This document shows positions 35,201 to 47,175 of a DNA stretch of 64,000 nt, one piece after another. Position 1 is the stretch's first letter, and each line of letters begins with the position of its first letter. The position numbers were made by a program, and so were the translations under genes. This DNA comes from Takakia lepidozioides (taxonomy: Eukaryota > Streptophyta > Takakiopsida > Takakiales > Takakiaceae). The notes below the pieces were generated by a model that did no database searches, was not told where the DNA came from, and saw only the letters and a list, made by a program, of their open reading frames with translations. Where the stretch lies: assembly GCA_030704615.1 (NCBI GenBank), contig CM060731.1, forward strand, positions 19,222,001 through 19,286,000. Reading direction: 5' to 3'.

Positions 35201-38200
35201 CAACACTCCACATATGTATTATGCCGCCAATTATCTGATAACTCCTGAACAAATTGTCCTGGTCGTCGCCGGGAATCATGACGTACCTGAGAACTGGATC
35301 ACCACCAATTCGACCCCTTAAATTGTCCCGGCTCTCACCATGCCGAGTGAGCAAAATTGGCCGTGGTGTGATATGGGTATTCACCTACAGCAGAGGAAAA
35401 GTTGTGAGACTAAAATTTGGGCTCTCCCCAGCCAGAGCTCCCTAAGGTACCTCTACTTTGGATGCCCAAATAATAACCTGATCCAAGACTCAAAAGTCAC
35501 TACTTCCTACATGCTATGGAACATAAAACTAGATGGATCATTAAACAGTAAACAGTCCTCAGGTCCATTTCAGTGCTAAAACTTCATTGGACGCTTATGG
35601 TGGAATCCCTGACCTTTTACAGCTCATGAAAGCAACACTAGTATAAAAAGAGGAGTCTCATTAAAAAGACACTACATACCAGAAAGAAGACAATTCGGCC
35701 AGGTAGGTACCCACTTATATTGTTCACCTGCATATTCACAGCAATCTGCATATGAGTACAAACAACCCTGACATGCAGTAATCCATGATAAGTAGATGTT
35801 TTAGTGAAAAGTATATGTAGAGATGTAACATTGCATATATCACTCAACACCTTGGCTATTGAACTTCCAGTTACTAGTCCATAATCAGGTAAACTGAATT
35901 AATCTTCAGTGAGTTCAAAACCTGCAACCTTCAGGAGAGCCACCATAATCAATGTGTTTGAATTTTGCATTTCCAGAGACCCACGAATGGCATTTTCTCA
36001 TATCTTCCTTCCTCACAAACAGCAACTGCTGAGAACTTTCAGCTCTCAACCTTTTTCATAATGGTGCCCTAGGATCAGTTTACCCTTGTGATATTCCAGA
36101 AGGTATGCTTTCCACAGTGTCCGTTTGGGCACAGTAGTAAAGCATCGAAATAATTCCACGAGCCCAGATTATGGAAGGGACTGTCTGGAAGAATGGCAGC
36201 TCTCACCTGCATCTGGCCTGCTTGGCCACTGACCATGTCAATCATTTTTATGTAGGATCCCTCAGTCACAGGTTCATATGCCTACACCGATTTCATGAAC
36301 GAGCATATTGTAAGGTTTGAGCTCAATAATAGCAGTACAAAAGAAGTGAAATGAAAGAAAGGAAAAGAAAAGAATGAAAGAAAGAAAGAAAGGTACTCTA
36401 TAATGTCCACGGGGGACCCTAAGGGCCTCTGGGACAAAGTAGAAGAATAAGAACCCACTCAAAAAAACATCACAGTAGAGAACTCTAACAACTGGCAAAA
36501 CTAGATGACCAAGTTGGATTTGAGATGACAAAACCTGCAGGTTCACAACCCAACCCCTAGAGTCTACGGTTGCTCTTGCTTAAGGATATATTTCTACTTA
36601 AATACTCGACTAGAAACAGAGCCCTTGCTTTCCTGACGTCCTCATAGCTGTTTACAAATACTTCAAGCACTGATCAGGGGTCTGATGTGACCTTCTCATA
36701 GTTCTCCAGGCGAGCCTTAAAGTCTGCATGTGCACTTTCATAATCTGACCTGTTATGACAAACAAGGAAGGGCTTGACTTAACAAGGGGCATACCAGCAG
36801 TCAAGCCCATGTCCCTTTAGTAAATTTAAACAGCAACTTAAGAGTTCCAAAAGTGTATAAGCACAATGCCAAAGATACACTTCAAGGAAAACAAACCATG
36901 GCCAACAATTGATTGATCTTAAGGCAAGTTTAAATCTTAAGCACGGTAACTCACAGAACTTGAGAAACTCACGAATCAGCATAGTCAGGACTCTGCTGGA
37001 TCTTCAGTCGGATGTTGGTATCAATGACTGATTGGTCGTTACAAATGGTCTCCAAAAATATGACCTGCACAATATGCCCAGAGGCAAGGTGTGAAAAGGC
37101 CCAATAAGCTAAAAGCACTTGCCAATATGCCGCCACCCACATGTTCCAGGAGTCAGAATTGGTGTCTCTCCTATCGTAACCGTTGCAGTCAGTCATTGCT
37201 GCAAAAAAGAACCTTCCTTTGCATGCATGGATCCGTCTATCCATGTGCCCACCCGTTCCTTCCTCTTCGCACATGAATCATTTCCCAAAGTATCCCCAAG
37301 TCAAGTAGGATTGTGTTCTTGAAGAGAATTGAAACCCACCCTGTCTCTTCCTCTGTCTCTCTCTGTGCTTCAGCCACATTTCTCACTTGTTTGCAGCTAG
37401 AGGAGCATAGTAGCAGAGCTGGAAACAGCCTCATACTTTCTAGACTGCAGTCAATCCAGTGCTTATAACAATGATACTCAATTCCCCATAATGGATTTCA
37501 CTGCAGGCAATGCTACGGTAAGTTCAGATTGGGTCTCACATACACTGGTGGGCTGAAACCCGTAAGTGGGGTTAATAGCTTGTGAACTGACCTTCAGGGT
37601 ATGTCACAGCCAGGATATATTTGTAATCCTTTTCAAAGCCCAGCTCATAGAGGGTGTCCCAGGCACTCCCGACAAGGTAGAAATGCATGAACTGAGCATG
37701 AATACAGCAGCAGGTCTAGATAAATGGTACACTGGGGTTCGGAAGTAAAACCCTGGCCAGGTGGGCAGGTTGCTGTGGTCAAAATGTCCAGCAGGTTACT
37801 GACAGTAAAAGGATAAGATTGATGTATGACTGATAAAAGCACACAAGAGTATTGATTTGCTAGGCTTAAGAAGTCTATCTGGGTATGCTTGCCAGTTTTC
37901 CCTGTCCAAGTTCTTCCCTTTCCATTACAGTAAACCTTGACATACCAAATGCATCACCAACGACACAGATGCATCACTCTCGATCGAAGGCTCTAAGAGT
38001 CTTCTTAATAGTGAAAATGCTCAAAAGATTATGCTCATCTATGCCCTAACCAACTCTAGATCAACCGACAACCTATTTCAGCCAGTTATTGCTTCAGTCT
38101 GTTCAACAACGAAAGAGGAACAATTGTTATGTAAAATCTAATAGAGGTCTGCAGCGTACCTGCCAGGATCAGGATGTGTTAAGCCTTCCAACATGACGTA

Positions 38201-41200
38201 CCTACTTATAATTCAACAATGTGCTAAACACTAGCATTACATTCCAGGTATCACCCTCATATCAACCTACCTAGGACTTACCACATGCAGTCTAGATTGT
38301 CAAGAAGGAATCACCTTGCATTTGCCTTCTGCCAGCTTCATGAGCAAGTTTCGACGTCCTTTTGTGCTGTTGGTCGCATCAAAGACACCCACCTGTATCT
38401 CAAATCAATGAAGAGGATGATGAAGATGAATGAGAATCTATTCGCCACCAGATTCACTTAGTGTTCTTGGAGAAAAATATGACTTACTTTTTCTTAGCCA
38501 CTTCTGTGATGCTTTTGGGTAAAAATCCTTGGGTTTCTGCTACAGGCTCGGAGAACCAAGGCCCCAATTGGAGCCTTGCATCCTTGAGCAGCACGAAACC
38601 TGCCATTATCGGAGGCCAAACAAAAATTGCAGCAGGGACAGACGCTAAGCTGGGCAGATTTAGCTCACGGGCCTCTGTTTCCAAAAAGACACCTTGCATA
38701 ATAAAAAGGTCGTATGTCAGTGGACAGAGGGAGCAGAAAAGAAGAACGAAACTTAACAACATCCATGGGCGGATGAAGAGTGCAACAGCCATGCCCAGTC
38801 ATAAGGTACTGGTAGAAGAAGCCTTCTTCCACCAAACCAATCATGACATGTAACAGATGTCCTTCCAGGACACTCTCTGTTGTCACATAGCCCTCTAAGA
38901 CCTAGGCTTGCAACAGTAGCTGAAATCCTAGGAGTGAGTAGAACAACTAAACATTGTATAGACAAGTTAATTTATCAGAAATGAAATGAATGAATGAATG
39001 AAATGCCTTGTATCTGTATATTAGAAGCCATGAGCATACAAAGGTCAAAAGAGCACCTGGCCCCCTTCTTCCATCCAGGCAAGCATGTCCTCCATGGCTA
39101 GAACTGCCACCTGGACATTGTATACACAGATAAAAAAGAAGAATAAATTCAGTACCTCCACTAGAAGTCCAAAAGCCTCTAAGGCCCAAATGATATGTTC
39201 CAAAGCTTATAAAACACTGAAAAGGCCTCTAAGGAAGTTGGACAGCAACCACTTTGAACCTGCCTAATTTGTCAAACAAGACAAATTGGCAACAAACTTT
39301 GTTCCTCAACATCAGCCTCAATAACTTTGCTTTAATTCAATAGTCCACCAGCTGTACAAGAAGGGCTTTGGACCAATTTCTAAGGATAATTCACCTGGCT
39401 TGAATACAGTCGGGCACCAATGGCAGACCATCACATGAAACAAAAGTGCTTGACTGGCAGCCAGCTATTATGGAAGCTGCAACCAGAAGGCAAAATGTTG
39501 GCAACTCAAGTTATCAACGCACCTCATTCCTCGCCTCAATGCCCTCTGGATTATCTCCACGAAAGAAATCTGCAGACTGGCACCAAACAGGCAGATGTCC
39601 AATATTAATTGCCTCCTGAGACTTAGCTGCTTACCCATTTTGTGCATCGAGTATCAGGTTTGCAACCATCATAAGCTATAGTTTGACCACACTGTACTCC
39701 ACCACACAAACATAAAGAACACACAACTTGCAAACCAAAAGAAAATGACACCTAACAGGTTTGACCTTCCCAGAAAAACAAACGGCTGCAGAAATATCTG
39801 ACCTGATTGCAGCCATGCTTCACACGCCGGTACTGGAAAAGTAACCACAGTTTCCATGATCAGAAGTCTTGTGTGTGAGGCAGCTAGTAATGTGTGTATC
39901 GCTAGTAGGTCCAACCTCTGAATATTCAGTATGAAGTCAAACACAGCATCCATATGAATGTAGGACATAGGCAGAGCAATTATGATTAAACATAAAGAAG
40001 TATATTTCTGAAGCCAAAGCCTTCTAACCAAGCCAAAGCGGCATAGAATCTGCACAGAAGGTCATTAAACTGGATGTAACATCAATTCGTAGCTTTCAGG
40101 ACATCTGCCTGGTTGTGAACATACTTTCCCGACATTGAAGTGCTTTGTGTCATGCCCTAGCCAGCGTAGATATCGGGTCAGCTTTGCTGCAGTGAATGTC
40201 TTCCCCCGTGCAGGCAAACCCACCTAACAATACCAGCATCATTATTATTAGCCTGAATCCTCCAGTTGGTCCAAGATCTTATCTGAGCTATGCAGACAAA
40301 AACCACAAGAACTTTCACTAATGATATGTTACTCCAGTGACAGAGGTGAATTAGTTCCATCACATCACCAACATTTTCTTTGATGAGGTTTCTTACCTCT
40401 TGCATTCAAAAGAGACAGGGATTAAGTTCCCCGCAGACAGGTATATGAGAACAAGCCAGCACGGATGATTGGTTAAGAAAGATACCAGTACAATCGCCAG
40501 TTGGCGACGCTCTTTAGGGCCTAGCAGTCGATCTGCAACAGCAGCAGCTGCCACCGCCCCAGCTGCTTCTGGCATTGTCTGAATGCCACTGCCTCAAACA
40601 ATTCAACAGGATATCCATTGCAACTGACTGCAGTCATGAGCCACTGATTCCTCACTGTGACAATTCCCATACGTAAGTGCTATGGGAGGTGCCATGGATA
40701 GTAAACAATCTATCTCACAGTTAGACACAAGATTTTGCACAAAAATACTCCTATAACTGGTTGAACCAATGTCATAAGTCAGTGCAGGCATATGTGCCCC
40801 CGACACCATAACCATCCATGATGACACCCTGAAAATAACACAAGGTTTGTTGATTGATGTGTACTTTCTGAAAAGCAGTAAACCTCCAGAAGAGTATAGC
40901 TGACCAAGTTCTTGAGAAAACAACTATTTAATGCCCTAGACCTAGTATGCTTGGACCAAAGTCTTCAACCGCAGATTGTGGCTACAGCAGGCTTCTGCAA
41001 AGTGCCAAAAATGAATATGGGAAGTCCAAAGCGCCAAGTCCAACTTCAAAGTTCAGAGGATCAAACCCATAGATGTGGGACTTAATTTGAAGGACCAAGG
41101 TCCTTCAACTGTGCTAGGACTGTTACTAACAACTGATAGACCATCAGACTGACCCCTAACTAGGAGGCCAACCAGCTGTACAATCTCCAGTAGTAACTCT

Positions 41201-43858
41201 TATTTCATCCAAAGAAAAATATGTACCTCAGCTTCGCCGTCCAACTTGAAATCTCCTTCAATCAGACTAACATCACTGTGTAATTTGACAAGTCTTGGGG
41301 AGTGGCCCACACCCTTGTCAACATAGCCTGGCAAAAGTGAGTCCGTTGACACACTCCTTGTTGCTCCAGTAGGTGTTGCAGTGCCTGATTCAGAGCCTCC
41401 AAGCACCACGAGATCCTGCATGGGACATAGTACACCATTAACAGCAGAGTTGAGAACTTTTCCATTCATCAGAACAATTTCAACCTGGAAGTTTAAGAAA
41501 GTAATGGGCTCCTCTCCTAAAACTCCGTGTCTCATGTTCAATTCCATACTCATGTCTGATTCCCTATATTTCACTAAATGAGACGCCCCATGTACCCACT
41601 CCATTCAGCCAGACACAAACACCATCTGTACTATGCACATTTGACGTTTTGACAGACTAGACATAACACCAAGCAAGTTGTCACTGGCAGACATTGTCTC
41701 AAAATGGATCTGCCGCGATTCCAATCACCATAGCGTTAAGATTGAGTGCGAAGTGGTGGCACAATTTCGAGTGCATGAACTCATTGTAATGTGCATACCT
41801 TGATGGAAACACATCGATCTCGAGAGACAGTGGTGTCTCCCTGCCTCATGCGATAGCGGCGACTTTCTCCGTAGAAAGGAGTGGGCACAGATGATGAGCG
41901 TTGCAGCATGGAGGGATCTTCAGCTGAGTCAGCTGCATACTGGACTCTGGAATTTGAGCCTGATGCTGGGGTTGGGACCTCATAGTGCTCCAGATCCAGC
42001 TCAAGGGCCTGTGAGTCACTTTGCAAGTTTGAAGCAGGACCAGAAGACATCCCATCCACTGAAACATCTGGAATACCCAGGACCATGGAACCATGCGATT
42101 GAAGGTTCTTTTTAAGAGCCCGCCAGCTTGCTGCAAGGGCAAATGGTGACACTGGATCAGCTTTTACACTGACGGGTAACTCCAGTGCCTGTGCACCATG
42201 CTCCATGGACAGGTTGAAACGTGCAGTGGGGCCTGCCTCCCCCTCCATGTCACCTACATTGAGCACCCTGTTTGGACCCTCTTCGACAACATATAATGCC
42301 TTGTTGGCCTTGGCCTTGAGGATGAACTTGAAGTCCAGGGTATCTGTATTTTGGACGCCAAAGAGTCACAGGGTGAGAACTTAGGGGATTATAATCCTTT
42401 GGTGATGTGCTAAATAATCCGTATACACATGCATGAACCTGGGGCTATTGATGTCTGATTGAGCCTCAGACATTGATCTGCAACACTTAAAAACTTGTGG
42501 TTTCAAGAGGTTGAAAAGTTTCAGTGTAGCAAATACCTCACTACACTTGGTATCTATCCAGAGTGAGAAGGTCATTGTAAGTTACTGGGTCCCAACTCCA
42601 AGCCACTTGGCAGTCTTATTAAAAGCCATAGTAGGTAACTCCAGCCAATATGAGCATAGAGATAGATAGACGTTACTGCCACACACCGTAACATGAAAAA
42701 CATTCGTAAATGATGATGTTTTACAGCACTGTTATTATCTAAGGCACGGGCTGACCAAAGCAAGGTATGTGTTCAAAATACGACAGTGGAATTGGGTCCA
42801 ACAGCATACCATGATCAGAAGGCACAACAAAACTGAGCTCCCATACTTTTGTTGTTTCACGCTCCATGGCAATCTTATAGGACAGAAAGACTCAAAATCA
42901 GTCCTACGCAAGTGCAACCTTTACTGCTTTTTCAGCAATATCATTATTGCTTGACAAGCCGCTGCAGCATAGACCAATATATAACTTATGTTGAAAAAAT
43001 GGCAGTCTCGGGAACCTCGATAAAGCAGATGAGGAATGTCAAAAATATTCTGTAAAGATAAGTTATTTTTTCATACCACAGACAATCATGGTGGAGCACA
43101 AAAAAGGGGCCAATGCAGGAACCTCTAAACCGTGGGTAGAAGGTTATATGCACATACTGTTCCTGCCACTTTATGCGTTGGATATCGAGCCTTGTTAGTG
43201 GACTTAAACCACGTTGTCCCTCTTTACAAACCCCTATATTCTGCACTAAGCCAAGATGGAAAGACTGAGACTTACGGAAGCACAAAATAGACGAACACTC
43301 AACTACTTTGTTATGTAAGTTAAACTTTCATGATCACCAAGTACCAGGCTCACATCAAATAAAATCGTAGTGCCATCATGGTTTGAAAGCCCCATCTATG
43401 CCAGTGCCACAGAACAAACTTACAACCAACCTAGGAATCAACAACCCCAGTGAATTGTGAAATTTTGAAATGCACTTATTAGACTTTGCTTGCCATAGAA
43501 TCATGACCAGAGACCCCACCTGGTTATGCCGGAACAGAAGACGGAGGCAAAGGAGGGATGGGGCAGTTTTAAATATAATAAGAGAACAACAGCAGAAGAG
43601 CAGAGAGAGCAAGTCAAGAGCCACTCAGGCAACCTACACACAAAAGCAACCAACCAAGGGAGGTAAGAGGCTCACAGCTTTAGATGGATCCCAAAGGCCC
43701 ATCATAGGCAATGAGCCTGTCACATGAGGTACAAGGTCGAGTGGCAAGGGCTGGCCATCAGGCTTCAGCATCTTGAGGGCCACCAAGAGCTGGCATCCTG
43801 CATTATCTCGTCCATTTGCAGTGCCAGACACCCCATCTGCTGAGCGTGTGTTTCCCAT
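32246..43858 (-). CDS. F2KP: 6-phosphofructo-2-kinase/fructose-2,6-bisphosphatase with N-terminal CBM20 (F2KP)
   Basis: This bifunctional cytosolic enzyme makes and degrades fructose-2,6-bisphosphate and sets sucrose/starch partitioning. Its 22 exons start at (minus strand) 43858, 42873, 42343, 41484, 40578, 40223, 39832, 39576, 39110, 38392, 37064, 36749, 36281, 35727, 35384, 34878, 34613, 34006, 33315, 33138, 32703 and 32332. They end at 43676, 42810, 41799, 41227, 40486, 40125, 39803, 39523, 39057, 38315, 36973, 36692, 36207, 35680, 35287, 34803, 34551, about 33920, 33247, 33075, 32638 and 32246. All junctions agree in phase except the 3' end of exon 18 (34006-33920), which has no donor and needs two more bases. 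The length is about 780 residues. Landmarks: CBM20 ([17 protein letters not shown]), Walker A GLPARGKT (about 383), [31 protein letters not shown] (phosphatase, about 588), [16 protein letters not shown] and VVVIAHQ. Exon 7 is only 30 nt ([10 protein letters not shown]). Confidence 0.95.
32541..32600 (+). mobile_element. Possible LINE 3' end remnant in an F2KP intron
   Basis: The reverse complement reads CTTAAGACTGTTTGTTGTAG followed by CCTTGGGGCCATAG. This resembles the 3' terminal block of LINE copies 1 and 3 (CATAAGACGTTGTTTGCCGTAGCC...), with several substitutions. It lies just inside the last intron of F2KP, between the exons ending at 32638 and starting at 32332, in the orientation opposite to copies 1 and 3. 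Confidence 0.4.
33873..33914 (+). repeat. G-rich homopolymer tract
   Basis: G runs of 9 (33876-33884), 6 (33889-33894) and 13 (33902-33914) abut the 3' end of an F2KP exon on the opposite strand. Such runs are prone to slippage and read errors, and can form G-quadruplexes. Confidence 0.9.
36355..36392 (+). repeat. (GAAA)n-like purine tract
   Basis: Imperfect repeats of GAAA lie in the F2KP intron between exons 12 and 13. No other function is visible. Confidence 0.6.
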
Positions 43859-45704
43859 CCTGCACCTCCTCTGTCAAGCCCAGAGCTTAAATAGACCACT
43901 CAAATGCCAGACAATTAACTTCAGCGCTTCGACATCTTGAAGGCCTGGTACTTGCTACACAAGCACCTTCAAAACTGATAAATGCTGCAGATCAGTCATC
44001 ACCATTGCTATTTCTACAGCTCTGTATAACGCAATACACGAACTACTTAGTCACTGTCAACCCTATCTTGCTTGCTCTATAAATTACACATGAAGTGAAT
44101 TAGTTGTACAAGTCTGTCCATCTGCAAAACAACAAACGCTCTGCTCGACGGATGCTAACTGTCAATAAACAAATCACCACATTTACCTTTTTAAATGCTG
44201 GGATTGTGCATCAAATGCTGCTGGATTCCAATCATAATACCTGCTACAGAATATAAAGTTCACCGTCGCCTGTTTATGATTGGCAGTGTAACGTTCGAAC
44301 CAATGCAACAGCTATTGCTCACTGGTTTCAAAAAATTTAAATAAATCTGTAAAGGATGTACTCGAAATAGAGACTAACCCCCAGATAAAAAGCAATTTGT
44401 CGAACAACTGTGCATGCTACAAGTCGCAATTATCCATTCCTAATGGATCAGAATCCAACAGAGATCTAGGTTGGGGGAGATATGGCAAAAATTTAAGCTC
44501 GTAACAACCTTTTCACTTCACGCCAAGCTGGTCTGCCGAAGTCATCAGATACCATGAAAGTCTGTAATGCTGCTGCCATATGAGTAAGGGTAAAGAACAA
44601 CATACTCTACTGAAAAATCTAACGCCGAAAAAAATAGGCTCGGAATGACGTCGAGGGTAAGGCATGACAACAAACAGAAAAATCTGCAAAATCTAGAGCA
44701 CATTATGGCAGTGCAAACTTGGAAAGCTGTGAGAGTCATACCTGCTAGTAATCCCCTTTGCAGACGGGCGAATTTTACCACAGGACAGAAGGAGAGTTGA
44801 AATTTCCCACTCTCTCGTCTCCAAGCTCGGGGAACTTCAGTTTCCCCCAAAAGATGTGTCACTTTTCAGCGAGATTTTATTAAGAGAAAAAATGTGAAAG
44901 GAGCACGATATAAAGATGGATAGCGTGTGGTAAGGGACAAAGCGCACGAGGATGACAGTGAGGGACACTTGTGTGTGGCCCATGAATCGTGATCCACAGT
45001 TACGGCCTCAAGTTTGTGTGCACTCTGCGACGTTGCAACGTTGCAACGCTTAGCTGATGACCACGACGACACCCCACTGCTTACTCGACCGGATGGATGA
45101 GATCCGGATGAACAGTCAAATGGATGGATGTCTGTGTACCCTAGATGGATAGAATGCGCTGTAATACAGCGTTGGATGTAGGAATGAAGAGAGGCAACCG
45201 AGAGGTGAAGAGGTAGGTAGGGTAAAACACCCTATGACCGTTATAGCACCTATGACCGGTCACCTCATAACGCTGGGCCCAAGACTGCTCAGTTTTGCCA
45301 CTTGGCAAACAGTTGTTTGATATAACCCCCCAAAAAATGTGACTGGTCATAGGGCCCAAGGTTCACACAAGCTTTCTGATTGGTTCAACTTTGAAACCCC
45401 ACAACTTTGTGTGGACTTCATGAAATCACGCACTTCCAAGTGTGTTGGGATGCCCTGGATGTGGGGCTTCTCATCAATTTTATCGGGGGGTAAAAATGAG
45501 AAAAATTCGCCGTTAGATCTTCCGCCATCGTTAGATGAACGGTCATAGGCCTGTCTACCCTAGTTACTAGTTACAAGCTATCTCGAGTAAATGGATCCAT
45601 TAGTGATGGATTACTAAGAGAACTAGTGCGATCAAGAAACGGATCAAGAAGGGGTGTGTGTAAAGGTTGCACATCTGCACACAACGCAAAGGGACGACTG
45701 CAAG
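43859..45704. promoter_or_regulatory. Divergent region between F2KP and QCR7
   Basis: This span holds the F2KP leader and both promoters. On the minus strand a possible leader exon ends at 44742 (AGCAG|GTATGA) and could splice near 43870. It contains an upstream ATG at 44862 whose frame is out of phase with the F2KP start, a potential upstream ORF. A MITE-like inverted-repeat element lies at 45220-45557. Confidence 0.45.
45220..45557. mobile_element. MITE-like element with terminal inverted repeats
   Basis: The perfect 12-bp inverted repeat CCTATGACCGTT lies at 45231-45242 and, inverted, at 45538-45549. It extends outward to an imperfect 26-bp match (20 of 26). The interior, about 295 bp, has no coding capacity but contains further GGTCATAGG copies. 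A clear target duplication was not identified, so the class is unassigned. Confidence 0.5.
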
Positions 45705-47175
45705 ATGGCCGAGGCTTGTGCCATTATGATTGAGAAGGCGATGGGCCCATGCTGGGGATGGGCCTGTCGCCGGTACCGGGCAGCAGTTGGCAAGGAGCTC
45801 AAGAAGTATGGTGTGTAATGCCAGAATGATGTAGGCCAAAATGATGTCGGATTGATTACGGTGTCATTAAGACACCGTTAGAGATATTAGCCAGAAGAAG
45901 ACTTGTATGTCCTGGCCTGGCCAAAATGATGTCGGATTGATAACTGTGTCAAGACATTTTTCGTTTGAAACTTTGCTGATAGAGATATTAGCCATCTGGA
46001 AGAAGACTTGTATGTCCTGCCCTGCCGTAGATTATGATCAAAAGTACTGCTATTCAGCAAGCATCACTAGCTAGCCTCTTTGAAGTTTCGAAGGAGACAT
46101 GAGACAGAGTTTTCAAGGAAAACTACAAGAACAGTTTTAAATGCTGTTAAGAAAATGACTCGCTGCCTCTTATAGACCCTCCAAAAATCCTTGGAATTAA
46201 ATCGGTGTCAATGTTGAATATCTCGACAAGGGCCTGCTTGTATGCCTTGAACAAATGTAGATCAATAGTGTCAATCAGCTGCACGGTTAATTTGCGGATT
46301 CACTAGATGCACTACCATATATGTTGAAGAGGTTGTCACATTGGTGTTACTAACAGCAATTAGGTTGTTAGTTGCTATATATTGCTATACATTGCTGTTA
46401 TACTTGAGCATGTTATGGTTGGGATCGGTCGTCAACAAATCACTGTGCAGAGGTCATAATTTGGGGGAAATTTTTGATCAGTGCGTGGGGTTGGTTGGAA
46501 GGTCTTCGATACGATGACCTGCATGATGAGAAGAATGACTTGGACATAAAAGAGGCCTTGGATCGCTTGCCCCAGCAGGTGGTGGATTATCGTAACCAGC
46601 GGCTCAAGCGTGCCATGGATCTATCCTGCAAGCACGTCTATATGACGAAGGACATGCAGGTGATTGCCTTGCATACATTCCACCAGATGTCCATACATAA
46701 GCGGCCAAGGTAAATATGGTCCACCATTGTAGCTGCTCGTAGTCAATGGGCCCGATTTGACATTTCCTGGCCTCGTCATCTGGAATTCTCTCATATCATC
46801 TGGATCCTTTTTGTATGTACTGTTTAGTGGCAAGTCACATGACTTCTGTTGATTATAGCACGTGTCCGGGGGGTCATTGATTGAGGTGAATGCACTAGTA
46901 TATTTAAATGGCAGTATGTGTTGAAACATTATTCTCGTCAGGTGCACAAGCTCTTGCAATGGGGCCAAAGTCAGTCCATATGAGGGCATCTGAAAAGTTT
47001 TGCTTTCTAGGCAGTAATTGTGCACATGAGCATGCAATGTGCAAACATCTGATCTCTGTGGAGGGAAGTTCTTATGTATTTTTGAAATGGTTCCACTTCA
47101 ATTGAAGAATACGTGGGACTTGTGCAGGCAAAGCAGACTCCATTTGAGTTCTACCTTCAAGACATGTTGAAACAG
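45705..47175 (+). CDS. QCR7: Cytochrome b-c1 complex subunit 7 (QCR7, UCR_14kD), 3' end unresolved
   Basis: Subunit of mitochondrial complex III, located on the matrix side next to cytochrome b. Exons: 45705-45810 (MAEACAIMIEKAM then GWACRRYRAAVGKELKKYG), 46502-46659 (LRYDDLHDEKNDLDIKEAL, RLPQQVVDYRNQRLKRAMDL) and 47128-47175 (AKQTPFEFYLQDMLKQ). Phases agree (1, 0, 0), and the blocks match plant QCR7 in order and spacing. About 104 residues are seen; the family has about 120-125, so a last exon of roughly 20 codons is missing. A strong acceptor at 48340 or one at 48394 opens frames to 48521, but their residues (KAERLRLETQFEHSE) do not clearly match the family tail. A short alternative tail after an acceptor at 47514 would end after seven residues. 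Confidence 0.88.
45834..46024 (+). repeat. Imperfect tandem duplication in QCR7 intron 1
   Basis: A unit beginning GGCCAAAATGATGTCGGATT occurs at 45834 and 45919. Each copy ends with GAAGAAGACTTGTATGTCCT or its near-identical counterpart. The second copy carries about 20 bp of extra sequence. Confidence 0.8.

Noticed and set aside
40603-40860. Candidate extra F2KP exon after an acceptor near 40830
   Set aside because: Phase 0 hits a stop after 18 codons, the residues match nothing, and the flanking exons (ending 41227, starting 40578) already join in phase.
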